A DNA stretch of 54,635 bases from positions 1-54,635 of the forward strand of contig DKXL01000058.1 in the NCBI GenBank assembly GCA_002493005.1. Reading direction: 5' to 3'. A program made the position numbers and the translations under genes. Under the pieces are notes generated by a model. That model worked only from the letters and a program-made list of their open reading frames with translations, was not told the DNA's origin and made no database searches. Below are positions 7,932 through 14,540 of this stretch, piece after piece. Numbering within the stretch: the stretch's first letter is position 1; each line of letters opens with the position of its first letter. Source of the stretch: Ruminococcaceae bacterium UBA7127 (lineage in GTDB: Bacteria > Bacillota > Clostridia > Oscillospirales > Acutalibacteraceae).

Positions 7932-7953
7932 GAGCACAGCTTAAACTGTGCTC
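7932..7953 (-). terminator. Terminator after dapB
   Basis: Perfect 8-bp stem GAGCACAG / CTGTGCTC with a 6-nt loop, followed on the minus strand by TTCTTTTG, 11 nt past the dapB stop. The remainder of 7762-7931 holds no convincing gene and probably the promoter of the DUF3343 gene. Confidence 0.8.
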
Positions 7954-7963
7954 TCAAATAATA

Positions 7964-8728
7964 CTAGTTCATTTTATCAGCAAGCAAATTGCCCATATTG
8001 TACATACCCGGCATTTGCGACGAAATAAATACTGCTGCATTTACTGCACCGACAGCAAAAACCTCTTTGGATTGTGCCTGGTGTGAAATTGTTACAACCT
8101 CATCATGACCGGCAAAAATCACTTCATGTTCACCAACGATTGTACCGCCGCGAACAGAGTGTATTCCAATCTCATTGTTTGAACGCTTTTTTCTGTAAGC
8201 GTGTCTGTCATAAACATACTGAGGATCCGCATCAAGTGTTTCGGAAATACCATCAGCAATCATGAGAGCTGTTCCGCTTGGGGCGTCAACCTTAAGATTA
8301 TGATGTTTCTCAATAATTTCAATGTCAAACTGATTGCCTAAAACTCGTGTTGCCTCTTTGGTAAGTTCAATCAAAAGATTAATGCCAAGCGACATATTTC
8401 CCGAATAAAAAACTGCGATTTTTTCAGATGCTTTTTTTATTTGTGCAACCTGCTCGACAGAATATCCTGTTGTGCAAATTACACAAGGAATGCCATTGTT
8501 TTGAGCATAATCTAACATACCGTCAAGAACAGCAGGATTTGAAAAGTCAATGATTACATCAGGCTTCTCACAAACTTCATCAAAGCTCTTGTACACATTG
8601 AAATTATATTTATTGTCACCGTATGCATCAACACCAAACAATGCATTGCAGTCATCTCTGCTGTCGATTGCCTGCGCAACAAAGTAACCCATTTTGCCGT
8701 TGCATCCGACAATAGCTATATTTACCAT
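7964..8728 (-). CDS. dapB: 4-hydroxy-tetrahydrodipicolinate reductase
   Basis: The second step of the DAP/lysine branch: NAD(P)H reduction of HTPA to tetrahydrodipicolinate. The 254-residue protein has the Rossmann start NIAIVGCNGKMGYFV (GxxGxMG type) and the catalytic/substrate motif EIIEKHHNLKVDAPSGTAL, with DAPSGTA conserved. The start ATG 8728 follows AAAGGGGAA. It is the third gene of asd-dapA-dapB, with 38 nt to dapA and no terminator between. Confidence 0.96.
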   Translation of the reverse strand: MVNIAIVGCNGKMGYFVAQAIDSRDDCNALFGVDAYGDNKYNFNVYKSFDEVCEKPDVIIDFSNPAVLDGMLDYAQNNGIPCVICTTGYSVEQVAQIKKASEKIAVFYSGNMSLGINLLIELTKEATRVLGNQFDIEIIEKHHNLKVDAPSGTALMIADGISETLDADPQYVYDRHAYRKKRSNNEIGIHSVRGGTIVGEHEVIFAGHDEVVTISHQAQSKEVFAVGAVNAAVFISSQMPGMYNMGNLLADKMN

Positions 8729-8766
8729 TTACAATTCCCCTTTAACCTTTAAACGTCCTGCCAAAA

Positions 8767-9663
8767 TTACTTTTTGCCTAAAAGGTCATATTTGTCAAGG
8801 CAATCTTTCAAATTATGATATCCTGCTACGCTCATCGGAACAAGCGGAAGTCTGCACTCGCCTGCATCAAAGCCGTATAGGTTCATTGCTGTTTTAATCG
8901 GAATAGGATTAACGTCGCTGAAGAGAATATTCATAAGCTCGAGATAATGGAAATGAAGCTTTTGAGCTTGAGCAAAGTCATTGTCAAGACAATACTGGCA
9001 GATTTGATGCATCTGAGCCGGACAAATATTAGCAAATACAGATATAACGCCAAGTGCACCGAGTGACATAAACGGTACGGTCTGGTCGTCGTTACCTGAA
9101 TAAATATCGAGTTTGTCACCGCAAAGCGAACGAATAAGAGCAACCTGAGAAATATTGCCGCTTGCCTCTTTTGCAGCAGTAATATTCGGGTGCTTGCAAA
9201 GTTCAAGATATGTCTTAGGTTGGATATTGCAGCCTGTTCTTGACGGAACATTGTAAAGAACGATTGGAATATCTACGGCATCAGCAATAATGTTAAAGTG
9301 CCTAATAAGACCTTGCTGAGAAGTTTTGTTGTAGTAAGGAGTTACGCAAAGCAGTGCATCTGCGCCTGATTTGAGGGCAGACTTTGACAACATAACTGCT
9401 GTAGATGTGTCGTTACTGCCTGTACCTGCAATAACAGGCACTCTGCCGTTGACTTTTTCAGCAACAAATGAGATTTCCTCGCAATGCTCTTTTTCTGACA
9501 AAGTTGCTGCTTCGCCTGTTGTTCCGCAGACAATAATTGCATCAGTGCCATTCTGAATGTGAAATTCTACGAGTTCTGAGAGAACATCGTAATTTACACT
9601 TCCGTCTGATTTCATAGGTGTTATAAGAGCAACACCCGAGCCGGTAAAAATGTGGTCAGCCAT
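8767..9663 (-). CDS. dapA: 4-hydroxy-tetrahydrodipicolinate synthase
   Basis: Condenses pyruvate with aspartate semialdehyde. It is 298 residues, the usual length. Seen: CGTTGEAATLSEKEH (substrate-binding threonines), IVLYNVPSRTGCN (catalytic Tyr) and the Schiff-base lysine in NITAAKEASGNI. The start ATG 9663 follows GGAGG. It lies 15 nt downstream of asd, whose product is its substrate, so this is a pathway-ordered operon. Confidence 0.97.
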   Translation of the reverse strand: MADHIFTGSGVALITPMKSDGSVNYDVLSELVEFHIQNGTDAIIVCGTTGEAATLSEKEHCEEISFVAEKVNGRVPVIAGTGSNDTSTAVMLSKSALKSGADALLCVTPYYNKTSQQGLIRHFNIIADAVDIPIVLYNVPSRTGCNIQPKTYLELCKHPNITAAKEASGNISQVALIRSLCGDKLDIYSGNDDQTVPFMSLGALGVISVFANICPAQMHQICQYCLDNDFAQAQKLHFHYLELMNILFSDVNPIPIKTAMNLYGFDAGECRLPLVPMSVAGYHNLKDCLDKYDLLGKK

Positions 9664-9678
9664 AATATACCTCCGTAA

Positions 9679-10764
9679 TTAGTCCATGTAGCCCTCAGCA
9701 CAAAGAAGTTCGGCAAGCAATACTGCTCCGCCTGCAGCACCTCTTAAAGTGTTGTGTGACATACATACAAATTTATAGTCATATTGTGTATCCGGTCTTA
9801 ATCTGCCGACAGATACAGCCATTCCGTTTTCAAGATTTCTCTCTGATTTTATCTGTGGGCGGTCAGGCTCTGTAAAGTAGTGCAGAAAATTCTTTGGAGC
9901 ACTCGGAAGATTGAGTTCCTGGGCTCTGCCGCTGTAATTCTGCCAAATATCGATAATCTCTTCAACTGACGGCTTCTTTACGCCATCCTTAAATGACATA
10001 AATACTGCTGCTGTGTGACCATCAGATACAGGGACACGAATGCACTGTGAAGTGATTGAGATATCATCAGTCTTAACAATTTTGCCGTTCTCAATATTAC
10101 CCCAGATTTTAAGCGGCTCCTGCTCGGACTTTTCTTCCTCGCCGCCGATATACGGAATAACGTTATCAATCATCTCAGGCCATGTTTTAAAGGTTTTGCC
10201 TGCCCCTGAAATTGCCTGATAAGTACATGCGAGAACCTTGTCAACGCCAAGCTCTTTAAGTGGATGAATTGCAGGTACATAGCTCTGGAGCGAGCAGTTT
10301 GATTTTACTGCAACAAAGCCTCTTTTTGTGCCGAGGCGCTTTCTCTGAGCTTCGATAACCTTAATGTGATCGGCGTTAATCTCAGGAATAACCATCGGAA
10401 CATCATCTGTAAATCGATGAGCGCTGTTGTTTGATACGATTGGACATTCAGCTTTAGCGTATTTATATTCAAGCTCTTTGATCTCGTCTTTTTTCATATT
10501 AACTGCACAGAAGCAGAAGTCAACCTTAGAAGCAACTTCTTCAACATTCTCTGCATCGATAATAACCATATCCTTATACTTTTGAGGAAGTTCGGCAGTC
10601 ATATGCCATCTGCCGTTTGTAGCCTCACCGTATGTTTTGCCGGCACTTCTGCCACTTGCAGCAAGCGCTGTTACTTCAAACCATGGATGATTTTCAAGCA
10701 AGAGTGCAAAACGCTGTCCTACCATACCTGTGGCACCGATAATTCCTACTTTATACTTCTTCAC
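9679..10764 (-). CDS. asd: Aspartate-semialdehyde dehydrogenase, archaeal/fungal type
   Basis: Reductive dephosphorylation of aspartyl phosphate to aspartate semialdehyde with NADPH. The 361 residues begin with VGIIGATGMVGQRFALLLENH; the catalytic cysteine is in AVKSNCSLQSY and the catalytic histidine in RVPVSDGHTA. The length, the SDGHTA motif and the long C-terminal FLHYFTEPDRPQ region match the archaeal/eukaryal-type subfamily (TIGR00978) rather than the usual bacterial Asd. The start is GTG 10764, behind GGAGGA at 7 nt. The gene leads the asd-dapA-dapB operon; no lysine riboswitch or T-box is recognisable in the 232-nt divergent region upstream. Confidence 0.93.
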   Translation of the reverse strand: MKKYKVGIIGATGMVGQRFALLLENHPWFEVTALAASGRSAGKTYGEATNGRWHMTAELPQKYKDMVIIDAENVEEVASKVDFCFCAVNMKKDEIKELEYKYAKAECPIVSNNSAHRFTDDVPMVIPEINADHIKVIEAQRKRLGTKRGFVAVKSNCSLQSYVPAIHPLKELGVDKVLACTYQAISGAGKTFKTWPEMIDNVIPYIGGEEEKSEQEPLKIWGNIENGKIVKTDDISITSQCIRVPVSDGHTAAVFMSFKDGVKKPSVEEIIDIWQNYSGRAQELNLPSAPKNFLHYFTEPDRPQIKSERNLENGMAVSVGRLRPDTQYDYKFVCMSHNTLRGAAGGAVLLAELLCAEGYMD

Positions 10765-10826
10765 AACAATTCCTCCGAATTAAACAATTTTTAAAAAAGC
10801 AGTTGCCTTATTCAGACAAATACGAT

Positions 10827-10856
10827 ATTATATTATAAGATATGTCCGAATTACAA
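10827..10856 (-). promoter_or_regulatory. Candidate promoter for asd-dapA-dapB
   Basis: Minus strand TTGTAA (10856-10851), 18-nt spacer, TATAAT (10832-10827). It sits in the divergent region 10765-10996, which holds no other visible gene. A small inverted repeat ACAAC-AAT-GTTGT overlaps the -35 side. Confidence 0.45.
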
Positions 10857-10996
10857 CAATGTTGTTAGGTTTGTAAACTGCTTATATAAATTTAATATAC
10901 CATTTTAGAGCGGTAATGTCAATTATTTTGAAAATTTTGAAACCTAATTTTATGTTATTACGGTATTTTTAATTATTATTCTTGTGAGGAATTAAA

Positions 10997-12022
10997 ATGA
11001 AAACAAGTGATTTTTATTATTATTTACCAAAAGAGCTGATTGCACAGACACCTGTTGAACCACGAGATAGTTCAAGGTTGTTGGTTCTTGACAGAACGAC
11101 AAAAAGCATTGAGCATAAACATTTTTTTGATATAATTGATTATCTTAACGAGGGTGATTTGCTTGTTGCAAACGACTCAAGAGTTTTGCCGGCACGTATT
11201 TTCGGCATCAAAGATGAAACCGGAGCAAGGGTTGAATTTTTGCTTCTTAAACAAATCAGCGGCAACAGGTGGGAAACACTTTGCAAGCCCGGCAAAAAAG
11301 CCAGAGAAGGCGCAAAATTCAGCTTTGGAGATGGATTGCTTAGAGCGACTGTCGCTGAGGTTAAAGAGGACGGCAATAGAATAGTTGACTTTGACTGTGA
11401 CGAAAACTTCTTTGCAACGCTTGATAAAATCGGCAAAATGCCCCTTCCCCCTTACATAACCGAGGAACTGAAAGATAAAGAACGTTATCAGACTGTTTAC
11501 AGTCACGAATTAGGGTCGGCGGCAGCTCCGACAGCAGGACTTCATTTTACTGAAGAACTTATGGAAAAAATCAAGGCAAAGGGTGTTAATATTGCATATG
11601 TAACTCTTCACGTTGGATTGGGAACATTCAGGCCTGTTAAAGTTGAGGATGTTACTAATCATAAAATGCACAGCGAACATTATGAAATTCCCGAAGAAAC
11701 TGCAAGTCTGATTAATCAGACAAAGCAAAAAGGCGGTCGTGTAATTGCGGTCGGCACCACATCATGCAGAACGCTTGAAAGTGTTGCAACAATATATAGT
11801 GAGATAAAGCCGTGTGACGGATTTACGGATATATTTATTTATCCCGGTTACGAGTTCAAGGTTCTTGACGGATTGATTACTAATTTTCATCTGCCTGAAA
11901 GTACACTTATTATGCTTGTTTCTGCGTTTGCAGGGTATGATTATATTATGGAAGCATACAAAACTGCCGTTGATGAAAAGTATAGATTCTTTTCGTTTGG
12001 GGATGCAATGTTCATATCATAG
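10997..12022 (+). CDS. queA: S-adenosylmethionine:tRNA ribosyltransferase-isomerase
   Basis: Transfers and isomerises the ribose of SAM to preQ1 in tRNA, giving epoxyqueuosine. The 341-residue protein shows typical family segments: DFYYYLPKELIAQTPVEPRD at the N-terminus, ANDSRVLPARI, GSAAAPTAGLHFTEELM and GLITNFHLPESTLIMLVSA. The start ATG 10997 follows GTGAGGAATT. The tgt start is 8 nt downstream, so queA-tgt form one transcription unit for queuosine insertion. QueG or QueH, needed for the final step, is not in the window. Confidence 0.97.
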   Translation: MKTSDFYYYLPKELIAQTPVEPRDSSRLLVLDRTTKSIEHKHFFDIIDYLNEGDLLVANDSRVLPARIFGIKDETGARVEFLLLKQISGNRWETLCKPGKKAREGAKFSFGDGLLRATVAEVKEDGNRIVDFDCDENFFATLDKIGKMPLPPYITEELKDKERYQTVYSHELGSAAAPTAGLHFTEELMEKIKAKGVNIAYVTLHVGLGTFRPVKVEDVTNHKMHSEHYEIPEETASLINQTKQKGGRVIAVGTTSCRTLESVATIYSEIKPCDGFTDIFIYPGYEFKVLDGLITNFHLPESTLIMLVSAFAGYDYIMEAYKTAVDEKYRFFSFGDAMFIS

Positions 12023-12030
12023 GAGGCTAT

Positions 12031-13161
12031 ATGTATAAACTTATTAAAACGGAGCACAAAGCACGTCGAGGTGAATTTGTTACTGTTCACGGCACAGTTC
12101 AAACCCCGGCTTTTATGAATGTTGCAACCTGCGGAGCAATCAAAGGCGGTGTATCAGCACTTGACCTTAAAAATATAAAATGTCAGGTTCAGTTGTGTAA
12201 TACATATCATTTGCATTTAAGACCTGGAGATACAAAAGTTAAACAGCTTGGCGGACTTCATAAATTTACCCGATGGAACGGTCCTATTCTTACAGACAGC
12301 GGCGGATTTCAAGTGTTTTCGCTTGCTAAGCTGAGAAATATTAAAGAAGAAGGCGTATATTTTAATTCACACATAGACGGTCGAAAAATATTTATGGGAC
12401 CTGAGGAAAGTATGCAGATTCAGTCAAATCTTGCTTCTACTATTGCTATGGCATTTGATGAATGTGTTGAAAATCCGTCCCCTTATCAATACACAAAAGA
12501 CAGCGTTGCAAGAACAACACGCTGGCTTAAAAGATGTATGGCTGAAATGAACAGGCTTAACAGTCTTGACAGCACTATCAATAAAAATCAGCTGTTGTTT
12601 GGCATAAACCAAGGCGGAATATTTGAGGATTTGCGAATTGAACATATGAAAGAAATTGCTGACCTCAATCTTGACGGTTATGCTATCGGCGGACTTGCTG
12701 TCGGAGAACCTGCCGAAACAATGTATAGAATTATTGAGGCTGTAGAACCGTTTGCACCAAAGGATAAAATTCGCTATTTGATGGGCGTAGGCACTCCTGT
12801 TAACATACTTGAAAGCGTTGCAAGAGGCATTGATTTGTTTGACTGCGTTATGCCAAGCAGAAATGCGCGGCATGGTCAGTTGTTTACATGGGACGGTGTA
12901 CGGAATATTAATAACGCTAAATACGAAACCGATGACTTGCCTATTGACAAGCACTGCGACTGCCCTGTTTGCCAGAACTTTTCAAGAGCATATATAAGGC
13001 ACTTGCTAAAGAGCGGAGAAATGCTCGGTATGCGTTTGGCGGTGATTCACAATCTGTATTTTTATAACAATCTTATGGAGGTTATCAGAAAACGCCTTGA
13101 TGACGGCACATTTACTGAGTTTTATGAGAAGTATAAAACTATACTCGGCGTGAGGATTTAG
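12031..13161 (+). CDS. tgt: tRNA-guanine transglycosylase
   Basis: Exchanges guanine-34 of GUN-anticodon tRNAs for preQ1. The 376-residue protein has LTDSGGFQVFSL (general acid/base Asp), GINQGGIFEDLR, GGLAVGEP, the nucleophile region LFDCVMPSRNARHGQ and a zinc site CDCPVCQNF with a following IRHLLK histidine. The start ATG 12031 follows AGGAGG, 8 nt after queA. The yajC promoter starts right after its end. Confidence 0.97.
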   Translation: MYKLIKTEHKARRGEFVTVHGTVQTPAFMNVATCGAIKGGVSALDLKNIKCQVQLCNTYHLHLRPGDTKVKQLGGLHKFTRWNGPILTDSGGFQVFSLAKLRNIKEEGVYFNSHIDGRKIFMGPEESMQIQSNLASTIAMAFDECVENPSPYQYTKDSVARTTRWLKRCMAEMNRLNSLDSTINKNQLLFGINQGGIFEDLRIEHMKEIADLNLDGYAIGGLAVGEPAETMYRIIEAVEPFAPKDKIRYLMGVGTPVNILESVARGIDLFDCVMPSRNARHGQLFTWDGVRNINNAKYETDDLPIDKHCDCPVCQNFSRAYIRHLLKSGEMLGMRLAVIHNLYFYNNLMEVIRKRLDDGTFTEFYEKYKTILGVRI

Positions 13162-13180
13162 AAAAATTTTGCAAAATCAC

Positions 13181-13209
13181 TTGAAAGACATTGTTAAAAC
13201 TGATATAAT
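13181..13209 (+). promoter_or_regulatory. Sigma-A promoter for yajC
   Basis: TTGAAA (13181-13186), 17-nt spacer, consensus TATAAT (13204-13209). Transcription should start near 13216, which argues against the ATG at 13221 and supports the yajC start at 13239. Confidence 0.75.
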
Positions 13210-13238
13210 CAATACATTGTATGAAAGGAATGAAAAAA

Positions 13239-13664
13239 ATGACAAACTTATTACCGAGAATTGCAGATGCAGCTCCTGCTAACAACGGCGGAGGTCAGAA
13301 CGGCTTTATTTTGATGATTGTAATATACGCAGCGATTTTTGGCGCTCTTTATTTCTTTTTAATCAGACCGAATTCTAAAAAGAAAAAAGAAGAGGCTCAG
13401 ATGCGCAACTCTCTTGAGATTGGTGATGAAATCACAACAATCGGAGGAATTATGGGTCGCGTTGTTGCAATCAAAGATGAAGAGGACGCTATTATAGTTG
13501 AAACAGGTTCTGACAGAGTTAAGATGAAATTCAAGAAATGGTGCATTTCTACTGTTGACACAGTTAAAGAAAAGCCCGCAACCGAAAATGCTGTTCCTGA
13601 AAAGAAAAGCTTTTTCGCTCGCAAAAAGTCAGATAAAACAAATGATGATAAAACAAATGAATAA
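13239..13664 (+). CDS. yajC: Preprotein translocase subunit YajC
   Basis: A 141-residue accessory subunit of SecDF. One membrane helix (GFILMIVIYAAIFGALYFFL) is followed by the family motif IRPNSKKKKEEAQMRNSLEIGDEI and a small beta domain (TTIGGIMGRVV). The basic C-terminal tail after residue ~105 is low-complexity. Three in-frame ATGs exist; 13239 is preferred because GAAAGGA then lies 8 nt upstream and the promoter places the transcript start near 13216. secD/secF are not adjacent. Confidence 0.93.
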   Translation: MTNLLPRIADAAPANNGGGQNGFILMIVIYAAIFGALYFFLIRPNSKKKKEEAQMRNSLEIGDEITTIGGIMGRVVAIKDEEDAIIVETGSDRVKMKFKKWCISTVDTVKEKPATENAVPEKKSFFARKKSDKTNDDKTNE

Positions 13665-13682
13665 TCAGAATTAAATTTAATG

Positions 13683-13722
13683 CTCCCGAATATAATTTAG
13701 CAGATTATATTTGGGAGTGTTT
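13683..13722 (+). terminator. Terminator after yajC that also pairs the next gene's ribosome site
   Basis: A 14-bp stem (13683-13696 with 13704-13717, one G-T pair, 7-nt loop) followed by TGTTTTT. The right arm ends in GGGAG, the only Shine-Dalgarno-like sequence before ATG 13725. The hairpin can therefore both stop transcripts and hide the ribosome site of the downstream gene. Confidence 0.8.
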
Positions 13723-13724
13723 TT

Positions 13725-14117
13725 ATGCCTGATAAAAAAATAATGATAAAAGCCGCTGTTTTTTCAGCAGTCTGTTCCCTACTCATTACAATAATATTAA
13801 ATTGCCTGATTGCTGCTGTTATGCTAAGCATCGGTCTTTTGCCGGATTATATATTAAACTGTGCTACAATTACTACGCTTGGCATCGGGACGTTATTAGG
13901 CGGATTTATTTCAGCCAGAATCACAAAATCGGCAGGTATGATAAACGGAGTTATTACAGGCTTTCTTGTATTCTTATTAATCACGTTGATTGGTGTGGCA
14001 AAAAGCAATGATTCCTTTACTATGATTTCTCTGGTAAAACTAATTGTTTGTATCGCCTGCGCAGGGTTTGGCGGAATAATCGGAGTTAACAAAAAAGAAA
14101 GAATTAAGATAAAATAA
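13725..14117 (+). CDS. TIGR04086 family membrane protein
   Basis: A 130-residue polytopic protein with four hydrophobic segments (residues ~8-35, 42-62, 68-90, 100-122) and a short basic tail. Location directly behind yajC and the glycine-rich segments (LGIGTLLGGFISARI, AGFGGIIGVNKKER) match the Clostridia TIGR04086 membrane family. Function is unknown; the recurrent yajC linkage suggests an envelope role, which is inference. Its GGGAG ribosome site lies inside the yajC terminator stem. Confidence 0.78.
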   Translation: MPDKKIMIKAAVFSAVCSLLITIILNCLIAAVMLSIGLLPDYILNCATITTLGIGTLLGGFISARITKSAGMINGVITGFLVFLLITLIGVAKSNDSFTMISLVKLIVCIACAGFGGIIGVNKKERIKIK

Positions 14118-14130
14118 ATATATTGATATA

Positions 14131-14255
14131 AAAAAACGGCGTGACGCCGCCCACAATTTGAGCAGACAGCTTGATAGTATCTACACTTCTCCGCCCGACC
14201 GTTTTCGAGCAATTTTCTATAATGTAAAAATACAGACTGCAATGCAGCCTGTATT
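14131..14255 (-). ncRNA. Repeated structured element, copy 2 (unknown small RNA or repeat family)
   Basis: Read on the minus strand: hairpin CTGTATT-side arms 14255-14249/14235-14229, a T-rich joint, the conserved segment GCTCGAAAACGGTCGGGC, then CGGCG-TCA-CGCCG with a T-run (14149-14131). The core 14145-14211 equals 4047-4113 except one C/T difference, which falls in a predicted loop. The outer hairpins differ in sequence from copy 1 but keep pairing. Here no minus-strand gene lies upstream, so the first hairpin is not needed as a gene terminator. On the + strand the element follows the TIGR04086 gene and the 14229-14255 hairpin ends in TTTTTT, so plus-strand use is also possible. Confidence 0.55.
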
Positions 14256-14540
14256 TTTTGCTTTATAAGAATATATTGGAAAAGTTTAGCAGACAATCAG
14301 GATGTCTGTCCTAATTGCGAGCTGATTTGCGCTGTATTTGGCAGTAATTCGACGAATTTTCATCAAAAATTCACACAAGTGACACATAAATGTGTCATTT
14401 AAATTACATAATTGGTTTATTATTAAAATGTTGAAATATATATAGCAAAATTTGCAGCAATATGATAGAATATACTAAATAGATATGATTGAAAATAAAA
14501 TTGATTGCTATAAATTATTTTACTGACAAGGAGTGCTATT
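14256..14540. other. Intergenic region upstream of the pseudokinase gene, with an 18-bp palindrome
   Basis: AT-rich and without a convincing gene. It contains TGACACAT-AA-ATGTGTCA at 14380-14397, a perfect 8-bp inverted repeat suited to a dimeric regulator, and a weaker CAGACA/TGTCTG hairpin at 14291-14309. No good sigma-A promoter pair was identified, although the pseudokinase gene must be transcribed from here. Confidence 0.5.

Noticed and set aside
7751..7957. Minus-strand 68-codon ORF between dapB and the DUF3343 gene
   Set aside because: It begins inside the dapB terminator hairpin, overlaps the DUF3343 start, has no ribosome site and a cysteine/phenylalanine-rich composition with no family resemblance.
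10765..10996. Possible lysine riboswitch or T-box between asd and queA
   Set aside because: No conserved lysine-riboswitch or T-box (TGGNACCGCG-like) sequence and no terminator/antiterminator pair was found on the minus strand.
13847..14296. Minus-strand 149-codon ORF across the TIGR04086 gene and element copy 2
   Set aside because: It runs antisense to a convincing membrane protein gene and through the structured element; composition is that of a shadow frame.
14298..14363. Short minus-strand ORF (21 codons) upstream of element copy 2
   Set aside because: It lacks a clear ribosome site and resembles nothing recognisable; too short to support as a gene.
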